The notes under the pieces: model-generated
The model's input: the letters and a program-made list of their open reading frames with translations, nothing else
What the model was told of the DNA's origin: nothing
Database searches by the model: none
Translations under genes and position numbers: made by a program
In this document: positions 35,151 to 44,616 of the stretch, in pieces
How positions within the stretch are numbered: the stretch's first letter is position 1
How the letters are laid out: every line of letters starts with the position of its first letter
Source: Roseovarius sp. 217
GTDB taxonomy: Bacteria > Pseudomonadota > Alphaproteobacteria > Rhodobacterales > Rhodobacteraceae
Assembly (NCBI RefSeq): GCF_000152845.1
Contig: NZ_CH902584.1
Location: forward strand, 1,975,815-2,039,814
Reading direction: 5' to 3'
DNA: 64,000 nucleotides

Positions 35151-37595
35151 ATGGCGGAATTTCCGGGCACGGCGCGGGTCGTGATCATCGGCGGAGGCGT
35201 GGTGGGCGCGTCCTGTCTCTATCATCTGGCCAAGGCTGGGTGGGCTGATTGCGTTCTGTTGGAAAAGAACGAATTGACCGCCGGAAGCACTTGGCATGCG
35301 GCGGGCAATGTGCCGACGTTTTCGACAAGCTGGTCGGTGATGAACATGCAGCGCTATTCCACCGAGCTTTATGCGCGGTTGGGGGCGGAGGTGGAGTATC
35401 CGATGAATTACCACCAGACGGGGTCGATCCGTCTGGCGCATAGTCGCGAGCGGATGCAGGAATTCCAGCGCGCGCGGGGGATGGGCAAGGTTCAGGGGAT
35501 GGATCTTGATATCCTCGGGGTGGACGAGATCAAGGCGCGTTATCCGTTTCTGGAGACGCATGATCTGCAAGGCGCGCTCTATGATCCAAATGATGGCGAT
35601 ATTGATCCCGCGCAGGTGACGCAGGCGCTGGCCAAGGGTGCGCGGGACATGGGGGCGCAGATTTTGCGGTTCACGCCGGCGACCGGGGTGCGGCGCGAGA
35701 ATGGAGAGTGGATTGTCGCGACCGAAAAGGGCGAGATCCGCTGTGAATATGTGGTCAATGCCGCAGGCTATTATGCGCAGCGGGTGGGTGAATGGTTCAA
35801 GCCTTACGGTGGGCGCACGGTGCCGATGATGGTGATGAGCCATCAGTATCTCTTGACCGATGAAATTCCGGAATTGGAGGCGTGGAGCCGGGAGGCGGGG
35901 CATAAGCTGCCGCTGCTGCGCGATGTCGACAGTTCCTATTACTTGCGGCAGGAGAAATACGGGCTGAACCTTGGGCCCTATGAATGCAATTGCAAGGCGC
36001 ATTGGGTGAAGCCTGATGATCCGATGCCGGAGGATTTCAGCTTTCAGCTTTACCCCGACGATCTGGAGCGGTTGGAGTGGTATATCGAGGATGCGATGGC
36101 GCGGGTGCCGTTGCTGGGGCAGGCGGGGATTTCCAAGGTCATCAATGGCCCCATTCCCTATGCGCCCGATGGTCTGCCGCTGATTGGGCCGATGCCGGGG
36201 GTGCCCAATGCGTTTGAGGCCTGTGTCTTTACCTTTGGTATCGCGCAGGGCGGGGGCGCGGGCAAGGTGCTGGCGGAATGGGTGACGGAGGGCGCGACGG
36301 AGTGGGACATGTGGGCCTGTGATCCGCGCCGGTTTACCGATTACACCGATCCTGAGTATTGCGTGGCCAAGGGGATGGAGGTGTATGGGCATGAATATGC
36401 CATGCATTTCCCATGGCATCGCTGGCCTGCGGCGCCGGACCGCAAGGTGAGCCCGGTGCATGAGCGCGTCAAGGCGCTGGGCGGGGTGATGGGGGTCTAT
36501 AACGGCTGGGAGCGGGCCAATTGGTTTGCAAAGCCCGGCGATGATACCTCAGAGGCGGCGACACAGACATGGGACCGCGCAGGGCCGTGGGAGGCGCGTA
36601 TCCGCGAGGAATGTGAGGCGGTGCGCGATGCTTGCGGCGTGCTTGATCTGCCGGGGTTCACCCGGCTCTGGATCGAGGGGACGGGGGCCGATGATTGGCT
36701 GCGCGGTTTTGTGACGGGTGGCTTGCCAAAGGTGGGGCGGATGAACCTCGTCTATGTCGCCGATAAGCGGGGCCGGATTGTGACGGAGTTTTCCTGCATC
36801 CGGCTGAAAGAAGACAGTTTCGTGCTGATTACGGCGGCCACGGCGCAGTGGCATGACGGCGAGTTGGTACGCCGCGCGCTGCCCGAAGGGCTGAGCCTGC
36901 GAGAGACCACGACGGAGCGCGATGCGCTGCTCTTGGCGGGGCCCAAGAGCCGCGACATCTTGGCAGGGCTGACCGATGCCGATCTGAGCCTGCCGTGGCT
37001 GAGCCATCAGCATGCGACCGTCGCGGGGCAAAAGGCGTTTCTGGCGCGGGTCAGCTTTACCGGCGAATTGGGCTGGGAAATCCATGCCGAGAATGCGGCT
37101 ATTCCGGCGATCTATGAGGCGTTGATGGCGGCGGGGGTGAAACCCTTTGGCATGTTCGCGCTGAATTCCTTGCGGATCGAAAAGGGCTATCGCGCGTGGA
37201 AAGGTGATCTCAGCACCGATTATTCAATGCTGGAGGGCGGTCTGGAGCGGTTCGTCAAGTTCGACAAGCCGCAGGACTTTGCCGGCAAGGCGGCGCTCTT
37301 GGCCGAAAAGCAGCGGGGCGTGAAGAAACGCTTTGTCACGCTGATCGTCGAGGCCAAGACCGCCGATGCGCCTTATATGTCGACGCTCTGGCATGAGGGG
37401 CAGATCGTGGGCGAGACCACGAGCGGTGCCTGGGGCTACCGGGTGAATGCAAGCGTGGCCTTGGGCATGTTGCGCGCTGATCTGGCGGTGCCGGGGACGG
37501 AGATCGAGGTTGAGATATACGGTGAGCGTTGCTGGGCGGTGGTGCAGCCCGATGCGCCGCTCTGGGATGCGCAGAATGAACGGTTGCGGGCATGA
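35151..37595 (+). CDS. FAD-dependent dimethylglycine/sarcosine dehydrogenase-like protein with GcvT domain
   Basis: An 814-residue protein in two parts. Residues about 8-380 are a DAO-type FAD domain (VVIIGGGVVGASCLYHLAKAG). GSTWHAAGN near residue 45 holds the His that binds FAD covalently in dimethylglycine dehydrogenase. Residues about 430-800 are a GcvT-like tetrahydrofolate domain (FTGELGWEIH, ALNSLRIEKGYRAWKGDLS). Such enzymes take a methyl from an N-methylated substrate and pass it to tetrahydrofolate. Which substrate is not shown; dimethylglycine is the leading guess because of the neighbouring homocysteine methyltransferase. The four-base overlap with the MDR gene shows coupling. Confidence 0.85.
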   Translation: MAEFPGTARVVIIGGGVVGASCLYHLAKAGWADCVLLEKNELTAGSTWHAAGNVPTFSTSWSVMNMQRYSTELYARLGAEVEYPMNYHQTGSIRLAHSRERMQEFQRARGMGKVQGMDLDILGVDEIKARYPFLETHDLQGALYDPNDGDIDPAQVTQALAKGARDMGAQILRFTPATGVRRENGEWIVATEKGEIRCEYVVNAAGYYAQRVGEWFKPYGGRTVPMMVMSHQYLLTDEIPELEAWSREAGHKLPLLRDVDSSYYLRQEKYGLNLGPYECNCKAHWVKPDDPMPEDFSFQLYPDDLERLEWYIEDAMARVPLLGQAGISKVINGPIPYAPDGLPLIGPMPGVPNAFEACVFTFGIAQGGGAGKVLAEWVTEGATEWDMWACDPRRFTDYTDPEYCVAKGMEVYGHEYAMHFPWHRWPAAPDRKVSPVHERVKALGGVMGVYNGWERANWFAKPGDDTSEAATQTWDRAGPWEARIREECEAVRDACGVLDLPGFTRLWIEGTGADDWLRGFVTGGLPKVGRMNLVYVADKRGRIVTEFSCIRLKEDSFVLITAATAQWHDGELVRRALPEGLSLRETTTERDALLLAGPKSRDILAGLTDADLSLPWLSHQHATVAGQKAFLARVSFTGELGWEIHAENAAIPAIYEALMAAGVKPFGMFALNSLRIEKGYRAWKGDLSTDYSMLEGGLERFVKFDKPQDFAGKAALLAEKQRGVKKRFVTLIVEAKTADAPYMSTLWHEGQIVGETTSGAWGYRVNASVALGMLRADLAVPGTEIEVEIYGERCWAVVQPDAPLWDAQNERLRA

Positions 37596-38674
37596 GCCTA
37601 CCTGAGACCATGCCTCAGACCATGCGCGGCGTTCTCCTCACGCGGCACGGCGGACCCGAGGCGTTGCAGTGGCGCGAGGATATCCCGGTGCCACGCCCCG
37701 GTCCCGGCGAGGTTCTGGTGCGGGTGCGGGCGGCGGGGGTCAACAACACCGACATCAACACCCGCGAGGGGTGGTATGCGGCGGAGGTGACCGGGGCCAC
37801 CGGCGAGACGGCGGATGGTGTGGAGCGTGGCGGCTGGGCGGGCGCGCTGGGGTTTCCGCGCATCCAAGGCGGCGATCTCTGTGGCGAGGTGGTGGCCAAG
37901 GGGGCGGGGGTTGAAGCCCCCGCGCTGGGCGCGCGTGTCACCTGCCCGATCAACATCCCGCGCCCGACCGAGGAGAACCCGGTGGGCTTTCTCGCCCTTG
38001 GGTCCGAGATTGACGGCGCCTTTGCCGATTGTTGCCTGATGCGGGCGGATGACCTTTATGACGTCAGCGATGTGCCGCTCTCGGATATCGAGATCGCCGC
38101 CCTGCCGTGCGGCTTTGGCACGGCGCTTGGTCTCTTGGAACGGGCGGGGGTAGGGCCGGGCCAAGAGGTGTTGATCACGGGGGCCTCGGGCAATGTCGGC
38201 CTAGCGGCGGTGCAGATTGCCGCCGCCTTGGGCGCGCATGTGACCGGCATCGCCGCGCCTGCCAAGGCGGCGATACTGCGCGCGGACGGCGCGGCGGAGG
38301 TGATCGCGCGCGACGCCCCCTTGGCGCAGGACCGCTATCATGCGGTGATTGACCTTGTGGGCGGCGCGGGCTTTGCGGCGCTGATCGACGCGCTGCGCCC
38401 CGGTGGGCATTATGCCGTGGCGGGGGCCATTGCCGGGCCGATGGTCACTGCCGATCTGCGGCGCATCTATCTGCGCGATATCACGATCCACGGCTGCACC
38501 TATCAGGCGCCCGAGGTCTTTGCCCGGCTGATCGAGATGGCACGCGCGGGCCGCTTGCGCCCTCGGATTGCCGCCACCTACCCATTGCGCGATATCGCCC
38601 GCGCCCAAGCGGATTTTCAGGCGAAGGCCCATGCTGGCAAACTGGTGCTTTTGCCCCCGGAGGATAAAGAATGA
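37592..38674 (+). CDS. zinc-independent MDR family NADPH oxidoreductase
   Basis: A 360-residue medium-chain dehydrogenase/reductase of the quinone-oxidoreductase type. The N-terminal domain has VRAAGVNNTDINTREGWY with no zinc-binding Cys. The Rossmann domain has VLITGASGNVGLAAVQIAAALGAHVTG near residue 193. NADPH-dependent reduction of a quinone or enal is typical. It is joined by ATGA overlaps to the dehydrogenase upstream and the homocysteine methyltransferase downstream, so it probably handles an electron carrier or by-product of that pathway; its substrate is unknown. Confidence 0.85.
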   Translation: MSLPETMPQTMRGVLLTRHGGPEALQWREDIPVPRPGPGEVLVRVRAAGVNNTDINTREGWYAAEVTGATGETADGVERGGWAGALGFPRIQGGDLCGEVVAKGAGVEAPALGARVTCPINIPRPTEENPVGFLALGSEIDGAFADCCLMRADDLYDVSDVPLSDIEIAALPCGFGTALGLLERAGVGPGQEVLITGASGNVGLAAVQIAAALGAHVTGIAAPAKAAILRADGAAEVIARDAPLAQDRYHAVIDLVGGAGFAALIDALRPGGHYAVAGAIAGPMVTADLRRIYLRDITIHGCTYQAPEVFARLIEMARAGRLRPRIAATYPLRDIARAQADFQAKAHAGKLVLLPPEDKE

Positions 38675-39567
38675 CCGAAATCACGCTGCTCGATGGCTCT
38701 ATCGGGCAGGAATTGGTGAAACGCTCGGGCGACCGGGCGACGCCGCTCTGGTCGACGCAAGTCATGATCGACCATCCCGAGATCGTACGCGCGGTGCATG
38801 ACAATTATTTTGCGGTGGGGGCGACGGTGGCCTCGACCAATACCTATGCAGTGCTGCGTGACCGTTTGGCGCGGGTGGGGTTGCAGGATGAGGTCGCGCG
38901 GCTGACCGATGTGGCGGTGCGCGCGGCGGTGGCGGCGCGGGGTGCGCATGGGTCGGGACGGGTGGCGGGGGCGATTGGGCCGCTGGTGCAATCCTATCGC
39001 CCCGACCTCTGCCCGCCAGCCGCAGAGGCGGCGGCGCTCTATGCCGAGAATGTGGCGCTGCTCAAGGATCGGGTGGACCTGATCCTGTTGGAAACCATGT
39101 CTTCGGTTGATCAGGCGCGGGGCGGGCTGATGGCTGCGGGGCTGAGTGGCCTGCCGGTCTGGCTGGGGGTCACGGTCATGGATGACGACGGCACGCGGCT
39201 ACGCTCGGGCGAGGCGCTGGGTGATCTGGCGGGGCTGGTGGCCGAGTTTGCGCCCGACGCGGTGTTGATCAACTGCACGCGGCCTGAATCCGTGGCGACG
39301 GGGCTGGAGATCGTGCGCGGCTTTGGCCGGCCGTTTGGGGCCTATGCCAATGGGTTCACCTGCATCAGCGCCGGGTTTCTGGGTGCCGCGCCGACTGTCG
39401 ATGCGTTGGAGCAGCGGGGGGATCTGAGCCCCGCCGCCTATGCCGGGTTTGCGATGGGGTGGGTTGCGCAGGGGGCCAGCATTGTCGGCGGCTGCTGCGA
39501 GGTGGGCCCAGCGCATATCGCGGAACTGGCGCGGCGGCTGCGGGCGGCTGGGCATGACATTGTCTGA
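38671..39567 (+). CDS. homocysteine S-methyltransferase family protein (betaine-homocysteine methyltransferase-like)
   Basis: A 298-residue Hcy-binding-domain protein. The start LLDGSIGQELVKRSGD, the LINCTRPE motif near residue 208 and the closing IVGGCCEVGPAHIAEL, whose two adjacent Cys bind the catalytic zinc with the Cys at LINC, are all intact. Family members move a methyl from betaine (BHMT) or S-methylmethionine (MmuM) to homocysteine, giving methionine. The neighbouring dimethylglycine-dehydrogenase-like genes favour glycine betaine as donor, since the product would be dimethylglycine. The donor is not shown by sequence. Confidence 0.82.
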   Translation: MTEITLLDGSIGQELVKRSGDRATPLWSTQVMIDHPEIVRAVHDNYFAVGATVASTNTYAVLRDRLARVGLQDEVARLTDVAVRAAVAARGAHGSGRVAGAIGPLVQSYRPDLCPPAAEAAALYAENVALLKDRVDLILLETMSSVDQARGGLMAAGLSGLPVWLGVTVMDDDGTRLRSGEALGDLAGLVAEFAPDAVLINCTRPESVATGLEIVRGFGRPFGAYANGFTCISAGFLGAAPTVDALEQRGDLSPAAYAGFAMGWVAQGASIVGGCCEVGPAHIAELARRLRAAGHDIV

Positions 39568-39597
39568 GACTTTCATCATTATATCATGGGGTTATGA

Positions 39598-42045
39598 ATG
39601 ACCGATCTTCCAACTCAGGCCCGTGTGGTCATCATCGGTGGCGGCGTCGTGGGCTGTTCTGTGGCCTATCATCTGACCAAGCTGGGCTGGCGCGATGTGG
39701 TTCTCTTGGAGCGCAAGCAACTGACGTCGGGGACCACATGGCATGCGGCGGGGCTGATCGGGCAATTGCGGGCCACGGCCAATATGACGCGGCTCGCGCG
39801 GTATTCGGCGGAGCTATATACCGGGCTCGAGGCGGAGACGGGCGTTGCCACCGGGTTTCGACAGGTGGGATCGGTGTCGGTCGCGCTGACGGGGGAGCGG
39901 CTGGAGGAACTCAAACGAAATGCCGCGATGGCGCGGGCGTTTGGCGTGCCGGTCGAGGAGATGAGCCCGAGTGAGATCAACGTGCGGTATCCGCATCTCA
40001 ATCTTGAGGGGGTGACCGGCGGGGTCTGGCTGCCCACCGATGGGCAGGCGGACCCGGCCAATATCGCGCTGGCGTTGGCCAAGGGCGCGCGGGGTCGCGG
40101 CGCGCGAGTGCAGGAGCGGGTCAAGGTCACGGGGATTGCGCGCGCGGGGCGTCGGGTGACGGGGGTCGATTGGCAGGCGGAGGATGGCAGTCAGGGCCAT
40201 ATCGCCTGCGAGATGATCGTCAATTGCGCCGGCATGTGGGGGCATGAGGTGGGCCGGATGGCGGGAACCAACGTGCCGCTGCATGCCTGCGAGCATTTCT
40301 ATATCGTGTCAGAGCCGATTGCGGGATTGACGCAATTGCCGGTGCTGCGGGTGCCTGACGAATGCGCCTATTACAAGGAAGATGCGGGCAAGATCATGCT
40401 GGGCGCGTTTGAGCCGGTGTCTAAGCCCTGGGGGATGAATGGCATCCCTGAGAGTTTCGAGTTTGACCAACTGCCCGAGGATTTCGACCATTTCGAGCCG
40501 ATATTGGAGGCGGCGGTGAACCGGATGCCGATGTTGGCGGAGGCAGGAATTCACACCTTCTTTAACGGTCCGGAAAGTTTTACCCCCGATGATGCCTATC
40601 ATCTGGGGCTCTGCCCCGAGATGGACAATGTCTGGGTGGCGGCCGGGTTCAATTCCATCGGCATTCAGAGTGCCGGGGGGGCGGGCCATGCGCTGTCGCT
40701 CTGGATGGAGGAAGGGGCGCGACCGTTTGATCTGGGTGATGTGGATGTGGCGCGGATGCAGCCCTTTCAGGGCAATAAGAGCTATTTGTTCGAGCGGTCC
40801 AAGGAGACTCTGGGCCTGCTTTATGCCGATCACTACCCGTATCGGCAAAAGGCCACGGCGCGCGGTGTGCGGCGCACGCCGTTTCATGCGCAGCTCTTGG
40901 CCCAAGGTGCTGTCATGGGCGAATTGGCGGGCTGGGAGCGGGCCAATTGGTATGCTGAGGCCGGGCAGGAGTCGGAGTATCGGTATTCCTGGAAGCGGCA
41001 GAACTGGTTTGAGAATGCCGGGGCCGAGGTGCGGGCCATTCGCGAGGCGGTTGGCATGTATGACATGTCGAGTTTCGGTAAGCTGCGGGTTGAGGGTGCT
41101 GGTGCCGAGGCGTTTCTCAATCATGTCTGCGGGGCCGAGATGTCTGTGCCCGTGGGGCGGATCGTCTATACGCAATTCCTCAATGCCAAGGGCGGCATCG
41201 AGGCGGATGTGACGGTGACGCGGCTTGCCGAGACCGCCTATCTGGTGGTGACACCGGCGGCGACGCGGCTGGCGGATGAAACTTGGCTGCGGCGCCATGT
41301 GGGAGATCATGCGGTGGTGATCACCGATGTGACGGCAGGCGAGGGTGTGTTGGCGGTGATGGGACCAAAGGCGCGCGATCTGATGCGCGCGGTTTCGCCC
41401 GATGATTTCTCGAACGCGGCGCATCCCTTTGGGCAGGCGCGGGTGATCGAGATTGGCATGGGCGTCGCGCGGGCGCATCGGGTGTCCTATGTCGGTGAGC
41501 TGGGTTGGGAGATCTATGTGAGCGCCGATATGTGCGGCCATGTGTTCGAGGTGTTGCACGCGGCGGGGGCGGATCATGGGCTGAAGCTCTGCGGCATGCA
41601 TGCGATGGATAGTTGCCGGATCGAAAAGGCGTTCCGACATTTCGGCCATGATATCACCTGCGAGGATCATGTGCTGGAGGCGGGGTTGGGATTTGCCGTG
41701 GCGACGGGCAAGGCCGATTTCATCGGGCGCGACGCGGTGCTGGCCAAGCGCGAGGCGGGGCTGGAGCGCCGCCTTGTTCAGTTTCGCCTGACCGATCCTG
41801 AGCCGATGCTCTATCACAATGAGCCTTTGCTGCGGGATGGCGAGATCGTGGGCTATCTGAGTTCGGGTGCTTACGGCCATCATCTGGGAGGTGCTATGGG
41901 CATGGGCTATGTGCCTTGCAAGGGTGAGAGTGTGGAGCAGGTTTTGGCGTCCTCTTATGAGGTGGATGTGGCCGGGGTCCGGGTGAAGGCGGAGGCGTCG
42001 CTGAAACCGATGTATGATCCCAGATCCGAGCGCGTGAAGGCCTGA
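39598..42045 (+). CDS. second FAD-dependent dimethylglycine/sarcosine dehydrogenase-like protein with GcvT domain
   Basis: An 815-residue paralogue of the first dehydrogenase: FAD domain (VVIIGGGVVGCSVAYHLTKLG), covalent-FAD motif GTTWHAAGL near residue 43, and a C-terminal GcvT domain (YVGELGWEIYVSADMCGHV, AMDSCRIEKAFRHFGHDI). The substrate side differs clearly from the first copy (LRATANMTRLARYSAELY against STSWSVMNMQRYSTELYARL), so the two probably act on different N-methyl compounds, such as dimethylglycine and sarcosine. It starts 30 bases after the homocysteine methyltransferase and ends the plus-strand run. Confidence 0.87.
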   Translation: MTDLPTQARVVIIGGGVVGCSVAYHLTKLGWRDVVLLERKQLTSGTTWHAAGLIGQLRATANMTRLARYSAELYTGLEAETGVATGFRQVGSVSVALTGERLEELKRNAAMARAFGVPVEEMSPSEINVRYPHLNLEGVTGGVWLPTDGQADPANIALALAKGARGRGARVQERVKVTGIARAGRRVTGVDWQAEDGSQGHIACEMIVNCAGMWGHEVGRMAGTNVPLHACEHFYIVSEPIAGLTQLPVLRVPDECAYYKEDAGKIMLGAFEPVSKPWGMNGIPESFEFDQLPEDFDHFEPILEAAVNRMPMLAEAGIHTFFNGPESFTPDDAYHLGLCPEMDNVWVAAGFNSIGIQSAGGAGHALSLWMEEGARPFDLGDVDVARMQPFQGNKSYLFERSKETLGLLYADHYPYRQKATARGVRRTPFHAQLLAQGAVMGELAGWERANWYAEAGQESEYRYSWKRQNWFENAGAEVRAIREAVGMYDMSSFGKLRVEGAGAEAFLNHVCGAEMSVPVGRIVYTQFLNAKGGIEADVTVTRLAETAYLVVTPAATRLADETWLRRHVGDHAVVITDVTAGEGVLAVMGPKARDLMRAVSPDDFSNAAHPFGQARVIEIGMGVARAHRVSYVGELGWEIYVSADMCGHVFEVLHAAGADHGLKLCGMHAMDSCRIEKAFRHFGHDITCEDHVLEAGLGFAVATGKADFIGRDAVLAKREAGLERRLVQFRLTDPEPMLYHNEPLLRDGEIVGYLSSGAYGHHLGGAMGMGYVPCKGESVEQVLASSYEVDVAGVRVKAEASLKPMYDPRSERVKA

Positions 42046-42074
42046 GCAGGGTGGGGGGCCAGCCCCCCACGCCC

Positions 42075-42101
42075 CCGGAGTATTTAGGGAACGATGAAAG
42101 C
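42075..42101 (+). repeat. dispersed GAGTATTT-type extragenic element
   Basis: CCGGAGTATTTAGGGAACGA followed by TGAAAGC. It follows GGGGGGCCAGCCCCCC (42054-42069), itself a palindrome. Copies are at 30114 (plus) and 28181 (minus). Elements of this kind are frequent in Roseobacter-group genomes to my recollection. Confidence 0.65.
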
Positions 42102-42141
42102 GGGAGTGGTCATGGCGTGGCGGGTCGTGTAAGGCGCGGCC

Positions 42142-42786
42142 ATGAGTGACTATGATCCGCCGACCGATCCGCTGGAGGTGCTGCATGACGATCACGAGAT
42201 CGTCGTGGTGAACAAGCCTGCGGGGCTCTTGAGTGTGCCGGGCAAGGGCGAGCATCTGGCCGATTGCCTGATGGCGCGGGTCAAAGATGTGTTTCCCACG
42301 GCGCTTTTGGTGCATCGGTTGGACCGCGATACGTCGGGCGTGATGATCTTTGCGCTGACGCCGCATGCGCAGCGGCATCTGGGGCTGCAATTCGAAAAGC
42401 GGCAGGTGCGCAAGACCTATGTGGCGCGGGTTTGGGGGCGGTTGGAGCCGCAGGTGGGCGTGGTTGATCTGCCGCTCATCGTGGATTGGCCCAATCGTCC
42501 GTTGCAGAAGGTCTGTCACGAGACCGGGCGCGCGGCCTTGACCGACTGGCGGGTGCTGCGTGCGGGGGACGATGAAACCCGGGTGCGATTGAGCCCCAAG
42601 ACCGGGCGGAGCCATCAGTTGCGGGTGCATATGCTGGCGCTGGGTCATGTGATTTTGGGTGATCCGCTCTATGCGCAGGGGGCGGCGCGGGACTATCCAC
42701 GCCTGATGCTGCATTCCGAGGAATTGCGGTTGCGGCATCCCGATGGTGGCGCGGGCGTCAAGTTTCGGGCGGCGGTGCCGTTCTGA
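42142..42786 (+). CDS. RluA family pseudouridine synthase
   Basis: A 214-residue RluA-type enzyme, with VVVNKPAGLLSVPGKG near the start and HRLDRDTSGVMIFA near residue 54, which holds the catalytic Asp. KTGRSHQLRVHMLALGHVILGDPLY is near residue 152. There is no S4 domain. The size and lack of S4 match E. coli RluA, which modifies 23S rRNA position 746 and tRNA position 32; the target here is not proven. The last 29 bases overlap the convergent pcaB gene. Confidence 0.9.
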   Translation: MSDYDPPTDPLEVLHDDHEIVVVNKPAGLLSVPGKGEHLADCLMARVKDVFPTALLVHRLDRDTSGVMIFALTPHAQRHLGLQFEKRQVRKTYVARVWGRLEPQVGVVDLPLIVDWPNRPLQKVCHETGRAALTDWRVLRAGDDETRVRLSPKTGRSHQLRVHMLALGHVILGDPLYAQGAARDYPRLMLHSEELRLRHPDGGAGVKFRAAVPF

Positions 42787-43831
42787 GGCCGATGTGGGTC
42801 ACAGAGTGGCAGAGGTCTAACGCGGCGGTCAGGGCGCGACCCGTGGCCTGAGCCATCTGCGGCAGGACCATCCATTCCAGCGCCCAAGCGGTGCCCGAGC
42901 GTTCCTGTTCGTGGATTGCTGCGTGATGTAGGGCGGAGACCTGCACGGCGTTGAAGCGGCCAAGGGTCACGAGCAATTCCGCGAGAATAGGGTTCTGCTT
43001 GTGCGGCATGGCCGAGGAGGTGCCGGTGCCGGTGAGGTGGATTTCGTCGATCCCTTGTTGGGCCATGAGGGCGACGTCCTGCCCCATCTTGGCGAGTGTG
43101 CCGGAGATGAGCGAGAGGGTGCTGGCGTAATCGGCGAGCCCCTCGCGTGTGGCGTGCCAGCAGGTGGGCGGGTTGCCGAGGCCGAGGGCAGCGGCCAGAT
43201 GCGCCGCGATGCGGGGGGCATCGGCGCCCATGGCGGCGCGGTCGCCTGCGGCACCGCCGAATTGCAGGAGGGCCACGCCGTCAGTGGCGCGGGCCAAGCG
43301 GCTGCGATGGGTCGTCAGGGGCGTGATCCACGGGCGCAGGCGGTCGGTGACGCGGATCGGCATGGCGGCCTGCATCCGGGTGCGGCCCATGAGCGGGTTT
43401 GACCCGAACCGCGTGTCGAGGTCTGCGAGGGCGGATTGCAGGCTGGCGAGGCGGTGATCGAGGAGTTTGGTGGTGGCCTGAAGGGTGAGGGCCAAGGCAG
43501 TGTCGAGCACGTCTTGCGAGGTGGCGCCTTGGTGCACGGCAGTCGGATCAGGGGCGGTCGCCTTGAGCAGGCGCACGAGGGCCGGGATCGGCAGGCCGTC
43601 GCGGGCGGTGCCCGCTGCGAGGGCGGTCAGGTCGGGGGTGGTGGTGAGGATATGGCGGGCGGTTTCGTCTGCCGTGCGCGCGTCGATGCGGCCGACATGG
43701 CCGAGGGCGCGGGACCATTCGGCCTCGAACCGCAGCATGTGGTGGAGTTGTGTTTCGGGCGACCAGAGGGCGGAGATTTCAGGATCGCCAAAGAGCGCGC
43801 CGAGCCACGGATGATTGAACACGCCGGTCAT
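42758..43831 (-). CDS. pcaB: 3-carboxy-cis,cis-muconate cycloisomerase
   Basis: A 357-residue member of the fumarase/aspartase superfamily. The signature GTSSAMPHKQNPILAELL is near residue 262 and the catalytic Ser loop lies in it; NPLMGRTRMQAAMPI is near residue 152. PcaB converts carboxymuconate, made by the dioxygenase, into the muconolactone. It is shorter than many PcaB proteins (about 350-450), ending soon after the helical core. It is the last gene of the minus-strand operon and its start overlaps the pcaD stop (ATGA). Confidence 0.93.
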   Translation of the reverse strand: MTGVFNHPWLGALFGDPEISALWSPETQLHHMLRFEAEWSRALGHVGRIDARTADETARHILTTTPDLTALAAGTARDGLPIPALVRLLKATAPDPTAVHQGATSQDVLDTALALTLQATTKLLDHRLASLQSALADLDTRFGSNPLMGRTRMQAAMPIRVTDRLRPWITPLTTHRSRLARATDGVALLQFGGAAGDRAAMGADAPRIAAHLAAALGLGNPPTCWHATREGLADYASTLSLISGTLAKMGQDVALMAQQGIDEIHLTGTGTSSAMPHKQNPILAELLVTLGRFNAVQVSALHHAAIHEQERSGTAWALEWMVLPQMAQATGRALTAALDLCHSVTHIGLRTAPPPET

Positions 43832-44616
43832 GGGAGGCTATCGTAGAGGTCGCGCAGGAGCGGGGCGAGGTGGTCGGGGGCCTCGATGCAGGGCAGGTGG
43901 CCAACACCGTTGAGGCAGGTGAAGTGTGCGCCGGGGATCAGGTCTGCGAGGGCCTCTACAAGCGGCGGCGGGGTGGCACCGTCCTCGGACCCTGCGAGGC
44001 AGAGCGTAGGGAGGGAGAGGCGCGCGGTGGTGGCGGTGAGATCGGCATCGCGGATCGCGGCGCAGGTGGCGGCGTAGCCATCAGCGGGCGTGCGGATCAG
44101 CATTTGCCGCCAGCCGGAGAGCGCCACGGGATGGGCGGCGCGCCAGTCGGGGGAAAACCAACGTTCAAGAATGGCGTCGGCCATGGCGGCGATGCCGCTG
44201 GTCTGGACGGTGTCGATCCGCATAGTCCATGCCTCTGCCGTGCCAATCTGTGCCCCGGTGTTGCACAGCATCAGCCCGGCCACAAGATCGGGGCGCTGAT
44301 GGGCCAGCGATTGTGCTATCATGCCGCCGACGGAGACGCCGCAGATGAGGGCGTCTGAGAGCGCCAAGTGATCCATCAGCGCGGCGAGGTCGGCGGCGAG
44401 GGTTTCGATGGTGATCGGGCCATGTTCCGAGAGGCCGTGACCGCGTTTGTCCATGGCGAGGGTGGGAGTGTCGGGCGGCAAGGCGCTGCGCACCGTGTCC
44501 CAGATGCGCAGGTCGGTGCCAAGGGAATTGGCGAAGACGATGGGGCGGCGGGCGGGGTCGCCTGTGTGGTGGTTGTAGTGGAGCGTCACCGCGCCGGGGC
44601 GGGCAAAGCGGGTCAT
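43828..44616 (-). CDS. pcaD: 3-oxoadipate enol-lactonase
   Basis: A 262-residue alpha/beta hydrolase. The nucleophile elbow GVSVGGMIAQ (Ser near residue 96) and the GVGHLPCIEAP histidine near the C-terminus make up the triad with an Asp before it. PcaD hydrolyses 3-oxoadipate enol-lactone to 3-oxoadipate. The ATG at 44616 overlaps the stop of the BKACE gene and is preferred over an upstream frame extension of 24 codons with no resemblance to the family. Confidence 0.92.
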   Translation of the reverse strand: MTRFARPGAVTLHYNHHTGDPARRPIVFANSLGTDLRIWDTVRSALPPDTPTLAMDKRGHGLSEHGPITIETLAADLAALMDHLALSDALICGVSVGGMIAQSLAHQRPDLVAGLMLCNTGAQIGTAEAWTMRIDTVQTSGIAAMADAILERWFSPDWRAAHPVALSGWRQMLIRTPADGYAATCAAIRDADLTATTARLSLPTLCLAGSEDGATPPPLVEALADLIPGAHFTCLNGVGHLPCIEAPDHLAPLLRDLYDSLP

